From the NCBI RefSeq assembly GCF_900044055.2, contig NZ_FCOX02000019.1, forward strand, positions 1 to 64,000: a stretch of DNA of 64,000 nucleotides, read 5' to 3'. The position numbers were made by a program, and so were the translations under genes. Positions 35,048-44,109 of this stretch are shown here, piece by piece. Source of the DNA: Caballeronia calidae (GTDB lineage: Bacteria; Pseudomonadota; Gammaproteobacteria; Burkholderiales; Burkholderiaceae). Under the pieces are notes generated by a model, which did not search any database, was not told the origin of the DNA, and was given only the letters and a program-made list of their open reading frames with translations. Each line of letters starts with the position of its first letter. Positions within the stretch are counted from its first letter, which is position 1.

Positions 35048-36220
35048 TCAGTGAGCGACGAGTTGCGACGCGCCCGCGTGAGTCGAAGCCGCATCGCGTC
35101 CGAAGCGGTCGACGGCGAACGCATCGAGCGAGATCGACGGCGTGCCGTCGAGCATCAGTTCGGATACGAGCTTGCCGCAGCCCGGCCCGAGCTGAAAACC
35201 GCTGCCGCAATAGCCGAACGAGTAATACAGATTCGACGCCTTGCGGCTCGCGGATATCACCGGCAACTCATCTTCCGTGAATGCCTCGACGCCCGCCCAC
35301 GCGCGATTCACGCCGAGATGGCGCAGATGCGGAAAGAGATCGGTGACGGTGCGCGCGCTTTTCACGAGACGGATGAAATCCACTTCGCCATGACGATTCG
35401 CGAGATCCGCGATGCCGATCAGCTTGCCGCCGATCACCACCGTGCCGTTGTCGAACTGCTTGAACGAAAGCGGTCTGCCCGTCGCGCCGAGCGTCGCGCG
35501 GCAGAAGGGCGCGACGCGATGCGTGACCATCAGCATCAGGCCTTCGGGATGAACCGGCACGGGCTCGCCCACCTGCTTCGCGAGCTCGCCGGACCACGCG
35601 CCCGCCGTGACGAGCAGTTTCTCCGCGCTGAACGTGCCGCGCGGCGTGTAGGCGAACCAGCGCGTGCCGCGCTGCTCGATGCGGCGCACCGGCGTGCCTT
35701 CCAGAAAGCGCGCGCCGAGCTTTTGCGCGGCGAGCCTGAACGCGGTCGTGGTTTTGAACGGCAGCGCATAGCCGTCGCGCTCGACCCAGATGCCGCCCGT
35801 CACGTGCCGCGCGAGCGCCGGTTCGAGTTCGAGCACGGTGTCGCGGTCGATCACTTTCTCGTGCGTGAATCCATGCGATTCGAGCAGCGCGACGCGCTCG
35901 CGGCAGGCTTCGAGTTCGTCGTCGGTTTCGGCGATCTTCAACTGGCCCGAAGGCACGAAGCCGCCGTCCCCGCCGATGAGATCCGTCATGCCGTGCCAGA
36001 TTTCGCGCGACATCAGCGCGAGCGGAATCTCCGGCACGGGACGCCCGAGCGTGCGCACGCCGCCCGCATTCACGCCCGACGAATGGCGCGCGACGTAATC
36101 CGCTTCGAGCACGATCACCTTCGCGCCGCGTCGCGCCGTGTGGAACGCGCTGCTCGTGCCGTGCAATCCGCCGCCGACGACGAGCACGTCCGCTTCCTGA
36201 ATGTCGCTTGCGTCATTCAC
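35048..36220 (-). CDS. DadA-type FAD oxidase (second oxidase of the operon)
   Basis: This 390-residue flavoprotein has the FAD motif VLVVGGGLHGTSSAFHTARRG, SSGVNAGGVRTLGR and the C-terminal FGYCGSGFQLGPGCGKLV of D-amino-acid/glycine oxidase relatives. It should oxidise a C-N bond of an amino acid or opine. The start is GTG at 36220, overlapping the end of the HcnB-like gene by 8 bp; the more upstream frame is a shadow. Substrate unknown. It is distinct from the HcnC-like gene further upstream in the same operon, so the operon has two catalytic oxidase subunits. Confidence 0.85.
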   Translation of the reverse strand: MNDASDIQEADVLVVGGGLHGTSSAFHTARRGAKVIVLEADYVARHSSGVNAGGVRTLGRPVPEIPLALMSREIWHGMTDLIGGDGGFVPSGQLKIAETDDELEACRERVALLESHGFTHEKVIDRDTVLELEPALARHVTGGIWVERDGYALPFKTTTAFRLAAQKLGARFLEGTPVRRIEQRGTRWFAYTPRGTFSAEKLLVTAGAWSGELAKQVGEPVPVHPEGLMLMVTHRVAPFCRATLGATGRPLSFKQFDNGTVVIGGKLIGIADLANRHGEVDFIRLVKSARTVTDLFPHLRHLGVNRAWAGVEAFTEDELPVISASRKASNLYYSFGYCGSGFQLGPGCGKLVSELMLDGTPSISLDAFAVDRFGRDAASTHAGASQLVAH

Positions 36221-37619
36221 CGGCGAGTTCTCCGAGCGTGAGCGGCTTGATCGGCGGACGAATGCGGTAGTAGCCGACTTCGGCGGGCGAAACCTGACGC
36301 GCATCGGCGATGACTTCCGTCACCGTGAGACCGCACATGCGGCCCTGGCACGGCCCCATGCCGCAGCGCCCGAACGATTTCGCCTGATTCGGCCCGACGC
36401 AGCCCAGCTCGACGAACGTGCGCAGCTCGCCCGCCGTGACCTCCTCGCAGCGGCACACGATGGTGCCGTCGCGCGGAATGCGGTTGACGTCGCGCGGGCG
36501 ATAGAGGCTGTCGAGAAACGGCCGGATGCGCATGACATCCGCGAGCGCGCGGCGCAGCGGGGCGGCTTCGGCATCGCGTTTGCCGGTGTCGATCGCGCCG
36601 AGTTGCGCAGCCGCGGCGAGTCCCGCGAGCGTGCCCTGCAACGCGGCCGCCTGCGCACCGCCGATGCCCGCGCCATCGCCCGCGACGAAAATGCCGGGCA
36701 CGTCCAGCTCGCCCCAGGCGTCGGTCGTCGGCGTGAAGCACAGTTGCGCATCGTCCCATCGATGCGACGCGCGCAGCGCCTGCGTGAACTGCGTATTCGG
36801 CACGACGCCCTGATGCAGCAGGATCACGTCCGCTTCGATGCGATGCGCGACGCCCTGCGTCGTGAATTTGAGCGCCGCCGCGCGTTCCACATGATCCGTG
36901 CCGATGCGCGATTCCACGCGCAGATCGTCGGCGGCTTCGAAAATCGGCACGCCTGCTTCGCGCAGCGTGCGGATCAGTTGCAGGCCCTTCGAGAGAAACG
37001 GCCACGCGCGCAGCGCCGACACCAGATGACGCTTCGCGCGCCAGCGGTCTTCGTGACGCGTCGTATCGACGAGCGCGCGGATCGGCACGCCCGCGCGCAC
37101 GTATTGCCAGCCGAGCAGATAGAGCAGCGGCCCGCAGCCCGCGAGAACCGGCGGCGCGGCGGGCACTTCGCCGGCGCTCTTCAAAAGGATCTGCGCGGCG
37201 CCCGCCGTCAGCACGCCGGGCAGCGTCCAGCCGGGAATCGGAAAGGGCCGTTCGAGCGCGCCGCTCGCGAGAATCACGCGCTGTGCATCGAAGGCGCCGA
37301 TCTTGCCGTCCTTCAGATAGTTGATGCCGCGCTCGCGCGTGACCTGCCATACGCTCGCGTTCGTCACGTGACGCGCGCCCGACGCGGCGAACGCCGCCGC
37401 AATCGCGGAACCCGCCGCGTAGTCCGGGCCGAGAATCTCCTTGCGCCGCGCGTCCGCCTTGCCGATCGCGCGATAAATCTGCCCGCCGACGGCGTCCTGC
37501 TCGTCGATCAGCACGGTCTTGAGGCCCGCGCGTGCTGCGCGCGTGGCCGCGCTCATGCCGGCGGGACCGGCGCCGACCACGACGACGTCGACGGCTTCGG
37601 GTGCGAAATCAGCGGCCAT
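36213..37619 (-). CDS. HcnB-like FAD/NAD(P) oxidoreductase subunit
   Basis: This 468-residue protein has an N-terminal FAD-binding motif VVVVGAGPAGMSAATRAARAG, a second dinucleotide motif near LAGCGPLLYLLGWQY and a C-terminal Cys cluster (CRCEEVT, then CGMGPCQGRMCG) of the BFD/2Fe-2S type. It matches the beta subunit of HcnABC, opine dehydrogenase and hydroxyproline dehydrogenase complexes. The ATG at 37619 has TGGAG 7 nt upstream and overlaps the ferredoxin-like gene by 11 bp. It would pass electrons from the DadA-type subunit. Confidence 0.88.
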   Translation of the reverse strand: MAADFAPEAVDVVVVGAGPAGMSAATRAARAGLKTVLIDEQDAVGGQIYRAIGKADARRKEILGPDYAAGSAIAAAFAASGARHVTNASVWQVTRERGINYLKDGKIGAFDAQRVILASGALERPFPIPGWTLPGVLTAGAAQILLKSAGEVPAAPPVLAGCGPLLYLLGWQYVRAGVPIRALVDTTRHEDRWRAKRHLVSALRAWPFLSKGLQLIRTLREAGVPIFEAADDLRVESRIGTDHVERAAALKFTTQGVAHRIEADVILLHQGVVPNTQFTQALRASHRWDDAQLCFTPTTDAWGELDVPGIFVAGDGAGIGGAQAAALQGTLAGLAAAAQLGAIDTGKRDAEAAPLRRALADVMRIRPFLDSLYRPRDVNRIPRDGTIVCRCEEVTAGELRTFVELGCVGPNQAKSFGRCGMGPCQGRMCGLTVTEVIADARQVSPAEVGYYRIRPPIKPLTLGELAGE

Positions 37620-37971
37620 GCGCGTTCTCCAGAGAGGCATCGACGGACTGGGTCGGCGGCAGATCGCGCGCGCCTTCCTGCGAGCGCACGCGCATGCCGG
37701 CCTTCACTTCGACCATGCAGCTCTGGCGGCTCGGCACGCCGTCGATCTCGACGAGGCATTCGAAGCACGCGCCCATCATGCAGTAGGGCGCGCGCGGCGC
37801 ACCGGAAACCGGCGTCGCACGAAAGCGCGAGACGCCCGCCGCGAGCAGCGCCGCCGCCACCGAACGTCCGGCGGGCACGGTGAGCGCTTCGTCGTTGAAC
37901 CAGATTTCGATGTTGCCGCCATCGGCGCCGGACAACGGCTTGAAAAGCGTGTGATTCGATTGGACTGTCAT
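37609..37971 (-). CDS. HcnA-like 2Fe-2S subunit
   Basis: This 120-residue protein has a plant-type 2Fe-2S ferredoxin fold: CMMGACFECLVEIDG followed later by SRQSCMVEV, giving the CxxxxCxxC...C pattern. The segment IEIWFNDEALTVPAGRSVAAALLAAG is its N-terminal beta-grasp. It matches the alpha or gamma subunit of HcnABC/opine oxidase complexes. It is co-transcribed between the HcnC-like and HcnB-like genes. Confidence 0.9.
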   Translation of the reverse strand: MTVQSNHTLFKPLSGADGGNIEIWFNDEALTVPAGRSVAAALLAAGVSRFRATPVSGAPRAPYCMMGACFECLVEIDGVPSRQSCMVEVKAGMRVRSQEGARDLPPTQSVDASLENAHGR

Positions 37972-37978
37972 GTCGAAC

Positions 37979-39115
37979 TCAATGTGCGGGAGTCAGTTCT
38001 TGTGCGTTCTCGAAGCGGCGCGCGGAGAAGTTGGGCAACTCGCCCGGCATCGGCGCGCCCAGGATCCACGGCGAGACGCGCAGCGCGTGCGCGGCGGCGA
38101 GCGTCACGCCGCTGTGGCAGGTGACGACGAACGCACCCGGATGCGCCTCCGACTGGTCGTAGATCGGAAAGCCGTCGGGGCTGTAGACGCGCAGCGCGGC
38201 CCACATGCGCACGAGCCTCACGTGTTGCAGCATCGGAAAGGCGCGCACGCCGCGACGGGCGATGTCGGCGAGCACGTGCGTCGTCGTGAAATCGTTGAAG
38301 CCGACTTCTTCCATCGAATCGCCGAACTGCACGGTGCCTTCGTCGGTCTGGCGCACGTTGAGCGTCGGATAGTGGAGAAACGGCGCGACGCGCTCGCTCA
38401 CCAGCACTTGCCCGCGATTCGGCGCGACCGGCGCATTCAGCCCGACGAACGGCGCGAGCGTGCGATTGCCGAGCCCTGCGGCGAGCACGACGCGCCCCGC
38501 GCGATACGTCCCGCGCTTGCCCTGAACCGTGAAGCCGTTCGCTTCCGGCACGATGCGCTCCGCGCGCTCGGCGGACACGAGCCGCACGCCGCGCGCCTGC
38601 ATCGCCATGTGCAGGCCGCGCAGGAGCTTGAGCGGATTCACGTGGCCGTCCATCGGCGTATAGCTCGCGCCGATCACCGCGGGGCCGACTTGCGGAATGC
38701 GGTCGCGGACTTCGGCGGCATCGAGCATCTGGAACGGGTAATCGCCGAGCTCGGCTTGCAGCGTCGAGAGGCGCTTGTTGCGCTCGGCGAGCTCGTCGTC
38801 GCTGAAGCAGAACTGGAAGCCGCCCGGCTGACGCAAGGCCACGTCGATGCCGGTTTCGCTCAGCAGGGCATCGGCGAATCCAGGCCAGCGCGTCGCGGAA
38901 CTGCGCGACCAGGTCGCGTAAGGCGACAGCCCGTAACCCTTGCCCTGTATCCACACGAGGCCGAAGTTGCCGCGCGACGCGCGAAAGCCGCCGTCGTCCT
39001 CGTCGAGCACCGTCACGCGCGCGCCTTCGCGGGCGAGTCCGTAGGCCACGGCGGAACCGACGAGGCCGCCGCCCAGGACGAGCACATCGGGGCTGGCGGA
39101 GCTGGGAAATGTCAT
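37979..39115 (-). CDS. HcnC-like FAD oxidase subunit
   Basis: This 378-residue DadA-type flavoprotein has VLVLGGGLVGSAVAYGLAREG, the RASRGNFGLVWIQGKG segment typical of HcnC/OoxB catalytic subunits, and the C-terminal VTCHSGVTLAAAHAL. It should oxidise a secondary or primary amine of an amino acid or opine. It overlaps the permease gene by 4 bp and precedes the 2Fe-2S subunit gene, so it forms a heteromeric dehydrogenase with these. The substrate is probably what the ABC transporter imports. Confidence 0.88.
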   Translation of the reverse strand: MTFPSSASPDVLVLGGGLVGSAVAYGLAREGARVTVLDEDDGGFRASRGNFGLVWIQGKGYGLSPYATWSRSSATRWPGFADALLSETGIDVALRQPGGFQFCFSDDELAERNKRLSTLQAELGDYPFQMLDAAEVRDRIPQVGPAVIGASYTPMDGHVNPLKLLRGLHMAMQARGVRLVSAERAERIVPEANGFTVQGKRGTYRAGRVVLAAGLGNRTLAPFVGLNAPVAPNRGQVLVSERVAPFLHYPTLNVRQTDEGTVQFGDSMEEVGFNDFTTTHVLADIARRGVRAFPMLQHVRLVRMWAALRVYSPDGFPIYDQSEAHPGAFVVTCHSGVTLAAAHALRVSPWILGAPMPGELPNFSARRFENAQELTPAH

Positions 39116-39909
39116 CGGGCTTCTCCGATCAGAATGCGGTCCAGACCGACCATGCGGTCGAGCAGGATCATCAGCAGAACCGTGCCGACGATCAGCACCG
39201 CCGAGACCGACGCGACCAGCGGATCGATCGTCTGCGCGATCTGGTTGTACATGGCGACGGGCAGCGTGGTCGTGCCGGGCGTCGCGACGAAGATGGTCAT
39301 CGTCAGCTCGTCGAAGCTCTGGATGAACGACAGCACCCAGCCGCCCGCCACACCCGTGCGGATCATCGGCAGCACGACGCGGCGAAACGCGGTGAAGCGG
39401 CTCGCGCCACAGGACAGCGCGGCGCGCTCGGCGTCGCGATCCAGCCCGACCGCCGACGACAGCGCGAGCCGCAGCGCATACGGCAGCACGATGATCACGT
39501 GCGCGGCGACGAGCGACCAGAACGATCCCGACAGATGCAGCAGCGACAGGAAGCGCAGGAACGCGATGCCGAGCACGACCGCCGGAATCATCATCGGCGA
39601 GAGGAAGAAGCTCGTGAGCGCGGCGCGGCCCGGGAAGCGATAGCGCGCGATGGCGAGCGCGGCGGGCACCGCGAGCAGCACGCCGATGGTCGCCGCCGCG
39701 AACGCGAGCCGGATCGACAGCCAGAACGCCGAAACGATGTCGCCGTTCTCGATGATCGCGTGGAACCAGCGCAGCGACGCGCCGTCGAAGGGCATCGAGA
39801 TGAAGCCCTTGTCGGTGAACGCGACGAGCATCACGACCGCGAGCGGCGCAACGATGAAGGTCAGAAACAGCGCGTTATACGTGAGCGCGAGCCAGCCGTT
39901 CTCTTTCAT
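39112..39909 (-). CDS. ABC transporter permease, PotC-like
   Basis: This 265-residue protein has six hydrophobic segments and an EAA-like loop (ERAALSCGASRFTAFRRVVLPMI), which contacts the ATPase. It resembles PotC-type permeases of spermidine/putrescine and opine importers. It follows the PotB-like gene by 16 bp and overlaps the FAD oxidase gene by 4 bp. Confidence 0.9.
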   Translation of the reverse strand: MKENGWLALTYNALFLTFIVAPLAVVMLVAFTDKGFISMPFDGASLRWFHAIIENGDIVSAFWLSIRLAFAAATIGVLLAVPAALAIARYRFPGRAALTSFFLSPMMIPAVVLGIAFLRFLSLLHLSGSFWSLVAAHVIIVLPYALRLALSSAVGLDRDAERAALSCGASRFTAFRRVVLPMIRTGVAGGWVLSFIQSFDELTMTIFVATPGTTTLPVAMYNQIAQTIDPLVASVSAVLIVGTVLLMILLDRMVGLDRILIGEAR

Positions 39910-39925
39910 GATGTGGGTCCCTGGC

Positions 39926-40798
39926 TCAGTCGAAGATATGCCGGAAGCGGCGTTCCGCGAGGCGGCTGCAACCCATCACGATCGCGACGTTCGCGAACAG
40001 CAGCAGCACCGCGATGCTCGCGCCGAGCGGCCAGTTGAGCGTGCCGAGGAATTCGTCATAGGCGGCCGTGGCGACCACTTTCAGGCGCCGTCCGCCGATC
40101 AGCGCGGGCGTCGCGAAAGCCGAAGCCGAGAGCGCGAACACGATGATCGATCCCGACAGCACGCCCGGCATGATCTGCGGCAGGATCACGCGGCGAAACA
40201 CCTTGAACGGCGAACCGCCGAGCGAGCGTCCGGCCCATTCCACCTGCGGATCGAGCTTCTGCATCGTCGCCCAGACGGACATCACCATGAAGGGCACGAG
40301 AACGTGCGTCAGCGCGATGATCACGCCCGTCATCGTGAAGACGAGGCGAATGGGTTCGTCGGTGATGTGCAGCGCCTGCAGCGCGTTGTTGAGCACGCCG
40401 TTGTTGCCGAGCAGGATCTGCCAGCCGAGCGTACGCACGACGACCGAGATCAGCAGCGGCCCGAGCACGATCAGCAGACACAGCGATTGCCACGGCCGCT
40501 TCATGCGCGCGAGCACGATGGTCTCCGGCACGCCGAGCACGATCGACAGCAGCGTGACCGCGAACGCGAGTCCGGCGGTGCGCAGGAAGATCGTGCCGTA
40601 GTACGGGTCGCTCACTACTTCCCAGTAATTCGCGAGCGTGAGGGCGGGCGTGACGCCGGCCGTATCGCTGAATACGCGGAACGACAGCATCAGCGTGAGC
40701 AGGAGCGGCACCAGCAGCAGGCCGATGAAGAGCAGCAGCGCCGGCCCCGACAGCAGCCACGGCGCGGCGCCGGGACGGGCGTCGTCAAGCGTGGCCAT
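39926..40798 (-). CDS. ABC transporter permease, PotB-like
   Basis: This 290-residue protein has six hydrophobic segments and the loop EWAGRSLGGSPFKVFRRVILP. It pairs with the PotC-like permease. The start overlaps the ATPase gene by 14 bp. The two permeases and the ATPase form a typical importer of the polyamine/opine family. Confidence 0.9.
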   Translation of the reverse strand: MATLDDARPGAAPWLLSGPALLLFIGLLLVPLLLTLMLSFRVFSDTAGVTPALTLANYWEVVSDPYYGTIFLRTAGLAFAVTLLSIVLGVPETIVLARMKRPWQSLCLLIVLGPLLISVVVRTLGWQILLGNNGVLNNALQALHITDEPIRLVFTMTGVIIALTHVLVPFMVMSVWATMQKLDPQVEWAGRSLGGSPFKVFRRVILPQIMPGVLSGSIIVFALSASAFATPALIGGRRLKVVATAAYDEFLGTLNWPLGASIAVLLLFANVAIVMGCSRLAERRFRHIFD

Positions 40799-41864
40799 TG
40801 AGGTTCTCCCGGAGGTCTTGCGTCAGCACGCGCAGGTCGTCGTCGGTCCAGTCGAGGCCGACTTCGTTGCCTTCCTCGGGCGGCGGCGCGCCGTGATTCG
40901 GCTGCGCGACGCGCAGCTTGCCGAGGCCCGTTTCCACTTCGAGCAGCCATTGATTGCCGACGAACACGCGCGTCGCGATGCGGCCGCGCACGCGCGCATC
41001 GCCATTGGCGAGATGCACCTTCTCCGGGCGGATATAGACGTTCACCGCGCCATCGACATGACGGCCTTCGTGCGGCACATGCATCTGCGTGCCCGCGACA
41101 TCGACGATCGCGCAGCGCGGATTGCGCTGCAGCACTTCGCCGGAAAACGCGTTGGTGCGGCCGAGAAACGTCGAGGCGAACGGCGTTGCGGGGCGTTCAT
41201 ACGCGTCGTAGGGCGTGGAAAGCTGCGCGATCGCGCCGCGATGCATCACCGCGATGCGGTCGCTCATCGTCATCGCTTCGACCTGATCGTGCGTGACGAG
41301 GATCGTCGTGATCCCGAGGCGCTTCTGGATCGCGCGCAATTCGATGTGCATTTCCTCGCGCAATTTCGCGTCAAGATTGGACATCGGTTCGTCGAGCAGG
41401 AGCAGTTCGGGCTGCATCGCGATGGCGCGCGCGATTGCGACACGCTGCCGCTGCCCGCCCGACAGCTCCTTCGGATAGCGATGCCCGAGGCCCTTGAGAC
41501 GCACGAGCGCGAGCGCTTCCTCGACACGCTCCTCGCGTTCCTTGCGCTTCACCTTGCGCATCTCCAGCCCGAAGCCGACGTTGCCCGCCACCGTCATGTG
41601 CGGAAAGAGCGCATAGCTCTGAAACACCACGCCGATGCCGCGCTTTTCCGGGCGCTCGCTGGTGATGTCGCGGCCATCGAGCAGGATGCGGCCAGTCGTC
41701 GGCGCGACGAAGCCCGCGACCATTTGCAGCGTCGTGGTCTTGCCGCAGCCGGACGGGCCGAGCAGCGCCAGCAGCTCGCCGCGCTCGACCGAAAGATCGA
41801 GCTGCTCGATCGCCGTGAAATCGCCGTAGCGTTTGGAAATGCCTTGCAGTGTCAGAAAGGCCAT
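40785..41864 (-). CDS. ABC transporter ATP-binding protein, PotA-like
   Basis: This 359-residue ATPase has Walker A GPSGCGKTT (about 37), the signature LSGGQRQRVAIARA, Walker B LLLLDEPMSNLDA and the C-terminal TOBE domain (NVYIRPEKVHLANGD). These are marks of polyamine/opine/iron-type importers. It powers the permeases encoded just downstream. Confidence 0.93.
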   Translation of the reverse strand: MAFLTLQGISKRYGDFTAIEQLDLSVERGELLALLGPSGCGKTTTLQMVAGFVAPTTGRILLDGRDITSERPEKRGIGVVFQSYALFPHMTVAGNVGFGLEMRKVKRKEREERVEEALALVRLKGLGHRYPKELSGGQRQRVAIARAIAMQPELLLLDEPMSNLDAKLREEMHIELRAIQKRLGITTILVTHDQVEAMTMSDRIAVMHRGAIAQLSTPYDAYERPATPFASTFLGRTNAFSGEVLQRNPRCAIVDVAGTQMHVPHEGRHVDGAVNVYIRPEKVHLANGDARVRGRIATRVFVGNQWLLEVETGLGKLRVAQPNHGAPPPEEGNEVGLDWTDDDLRVLTQDLRENLNGHA

Positions 41865-41906
41865 GCGCCTTGCTCCTTCGTCACATCAACGGATCGCGGG
41901 TTGCGC

Positions 41907-42962
41907 TTAGCGCTCGACCGAACGGTTCCAGCGCTCGGTCCATTCGGTGCGATGCTGGTTGATCGTCGCCCAGTCCATCGCGGTGAGCTTCGAGATCTGC
42001 TCAGGGCCGTAAGGCACGCGGGCCGCGACGTCAGGCGTCAGCTTGACCGTCTTGTTGACCGGGCCAAGACCGATGTTCTGTGCCTGCAGCATCTGCACTT
42101 CCGGCGTCAGCAGGTATTGCACGAACTGCTGCGACAAAGCGGGCTGCGCGTTCTCCGCGATGGCGCACGCGGCCACCTGCAACGCGACCGCGCCTTCCTT
42201 CGGGTAGACGAACTTGAGCGGAAAGCCGGTGTTCTGCAAGGCCACCGCGCGGCCGCTGCCGTAGGGCGCGAGGATCACGTCGCCGGACTGCATCTGGCCG
42301 TCCATCTCGCCGGGCGTCGGGGCCCAGGAGAGCACGTTCGGCGCGACCTGCTTCGTCATTTCGGTGAAGCCCGGATCGATGTTCTTCTCGCCGCCGCCGG
42401 ACAGACGCGCGAGCATCACGAGCGTATGCAGGCCGTAGGTGTTGGTGATCGGCGGCACGCCGAGCTTGCCCTTGATGCGCTTGTCGGTGAGCACCTTCCA
42501 CGAGTCGGGCGGCGGCAGGCCGGCCTTCTTGAACGCTTCCTCGTTGTAGCCGATGCCCGTCGCCACCATGCCGACGCCCACCGCCGTCGGCCCGATCTTC
42601 GCGAGCGGATAGACGTCCTTCATGATGGGCGCGTCGTCGAGCTTCGCGCACAGGTTCATCTGCATCGCCTGATACATGGGGCCGTCGTCCATCACGGCGA
42701 CGTTGATCTGCTGATGGCCCTTCTGCGCCTGGAGCTTGGCGAGCGTGTCGCTCGAATTGCCCGCGACGTAGACGATCTTGACGTTGTGCGCCTTCTCGAA
42801 CGGCGGAATGATCTTCTGCCGGTAGAGCTGCTCGTTCGAGCCGCCGACGTTGGCGACATAGAGCGTGGTTTCGGCGTGGGCGGCGAGTGCGCCGGTGATG
42901 ATGAAGCCCGCGACAGCGGTGCGGGACAGGGCAAACAGACGGCGATGCAGCGCGCTTCTCAT
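41907..42962 (-). CDS. ABC substrate-binding protein, PotD/PotF-like
   Basis: This 351-residue periplasmic protein has a signal peptide cut after about AHA (residue 31). The mature part begins with TTLYVANVGGSNEQLY and has the extracellular solute-binding fold of the polyamine/iron class (NKTVKLTPDVAARVPYGPEQ; DWATINQHRTEWTERW). It heads the operon. Ligand unknown; the operon enzymes suggest an amino acid, opine or imino acid. Confidence 0.9.
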   Translation of the reverse strand: MRSALHRRLFALSRTAVAGFIITGALAAHAETTLYVANVGGSNEQLYRQKIIPPFEKAHNVKIVYVAGNSSDTLAKLQAQKGHQQINVAVMDDGPMYQAMQMNLCAKLDDAPIMKDVYPLAKIGPTAVGVGMVATGIGYNEEAFKKAGLPPPDSWKVLTDKRIKGKLGVPPITNTYGLHTLVMLARLSGGGEKNIDPGFTEMTKQVAPNVLSWAPTPGEMDGQMQSGDVILAPYGSGRAVALQNTGFPLKFVYPKEGAVALQVAACAIAENAQPALSQQFVQYLLTPEVQMLQAQNIGLGPVNKTVKLTPDVAARVPYGPEQISKLTAMDWATINQHRTEWTERWNRSVER

Positions 42963-43038
42963 GACGACGATCTCCAGTTCCGTTACGTGGGGAGCGGGCT
43001 TCTTGGCCCATCGAATGAGATGCAGTGTCGCTTTGCCA

Positions 43039-43060
43039 ATTCATATCGTCCAATACGAAT
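43039..43060. promoter_or_regulatory. Likely LysR binding site between the divergent genes
   Basis: ATTCATAT-CGTCCA-ATACGAAT is palindromic in 7 of 8 arm positions and contains a T-N11-A arrangement. It lies between the solute-binding protein gene and the LysR gene. Confidence 0.55.
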
Positions 43061-43110
43061 AAAATACCTATCTATGCAGGAATGATATGGATCGGGCGGA
43101 ACGAGAATAG

Positions 43111-43140
43111 GGAAAACACGGGGAAATACGGGGAAATACG
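43111..43140 (+). repeat. Three tandem 10-bp repeats before the LysR start
   Basis: GGGAAATACG occurs twice in a row (43121-43140), preceded by the variant GGAAAACACG (43111-43120). The array ends 2 bp before the ATG. Each copy contains a GGGGA-like ribosome core, so copy number might alter translation of the regulator. Confidence 0.7.
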
Positions 43141-43142
43141 CA

Positions 43143-44069
43143 ATGAACCTGAAGCACATCGAGGCGTTTCGCGCGGTGATGGTGTCCGGATCGATGACCG
43201 CCGCCGCCAAGGAACTGTTCACGTCGCAGCCCAACGTGAGCCGTCTCATTTCGCAGCTGGAGCGCGAAACGGGGCTGCAGCTTTTTCAGCGCAGCGGCGT
43301 GCGCCTGATTCCGACGAGCGAAGGCACCGCGTTCTTCCGCGAGGTCGAGCGGGCGTTCGTCGGCTTGCAGGGACTCGCGAACGCGGCGGCGCAGATCCGC
43401 AATCTCGGCAGCGGCCGTCTGCGCATCGCGGCGATGCCTTCGGCGGGCATCACGCTCGTGCCGCATGCGATCAAGCGCTTCGTCGAACTGTATCCGGAAG
43501 TCACCGTGTCGCTGCACGTGAACACGTCGGGCACGGTGAATCACTGGACGGCATCGCAGTTCTGCGATCTCGGCGTCGCGGTGTATGTGAGCGAGGCGTC
43601 AAATTGCGACGTGGAGCAGCTATCGAGCGTGTCCGCCGTGTGCGTGCTGCCGGCGAAGCATCGGCTGGCCGCGAAGCGCGTCATCCGGCCCGAGGACATG
43701 GAGGGCGAATCGTTCATCTCGCTGTGCCACGGCGACGGCACGCGCGCGCTGATGGACGAAGTGTTCCAGCGCGCGGGCGTGAAGCGCGTGCTCGCGATCG
43801 AGGCGCAATACACCGCGATGTGCTGCGAGATGGTGCGGCACGGCATGGGCGTGACGCTCGCGCATCCGATCGTCGCGCGGGATTTTCGCGGGCCGGGCAT
43901 CGAGATTCGGCCGTTCCTGCCGGCGACGCGCTTTCCGACCTATCTGCTGTTTCCGCCGCATCGGCCGCGCGAGCGGCTGGCGTCGGCGTTCGTCGAGGTG
44001 CTGCGCAATCTGCACGACGAGTTGCTGGCCGATGTCGTGCCGCCCGTGCGCGGACGCGCGCGTGCGTGA
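43143..44069 (+). CDS. LysR-family regulator of the oxidase/ABC operon
   Basis: This 308-residue protein has the N-terminal LysR helix-turn-helix (MNLKHIEAFRAVMVSGSMTA, then KELFTSQPNVSRLISQLE) and a periplasmic-binding-like effector domain. It reads away from the nine-gene operon starting at 42962, with 180 bp between the starts, so it probably controls that operon. The effector is probably the imported compound. Nothing unusual in length. Confidence 0.92.
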   Translation: MNLKHIEAFRAVMVSGSMTAAAKELFTSQPNVSRLISQLERETGLQLFQRSGVRLIPTSEGTAFFREVERAFVGLQGLANAAAQIRNLGSGRLRIAAMPSAGITLVPHAIKRFVELYPEVTVSLHVNTSGTVNHWTASQFCDLGVAVYVSEASNCDVEQLSSVSAVCVLPAKHRLAAKRVIRPEDMEGESFISLCHGDGTRALMDEVFQRAGVKRVLAIEAQYTAMCCEMVRHGMGVTLAHPIVARDFRGPGIEIRPFLPATRFPTYLLFPPHRPRERLASAFVEVLRNLHDELLADVVPPVRGRARA

Positions 44070-44109
44070 TATCGTCGGCGCACTGTTCACTGTCTCGAAG
44101 GAGTGTGCG

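Noticed and set aside
36213..39115. Hydrogen cyanide synthase hcnABC
   Set aside because: The three subunit types match, but the operon has its own importer, a second oxidase and RidA, and lacks the usual hcnA-hcnB-hcnC gene order. An amine or opine dehydrogenase is more likely.
43111..43140. A CRISPR-like repeat array
   Set aside because: The units are only 10 bp, directly adjacent without spacers, and no cas gene is present. No CRISPR array was found in the window.
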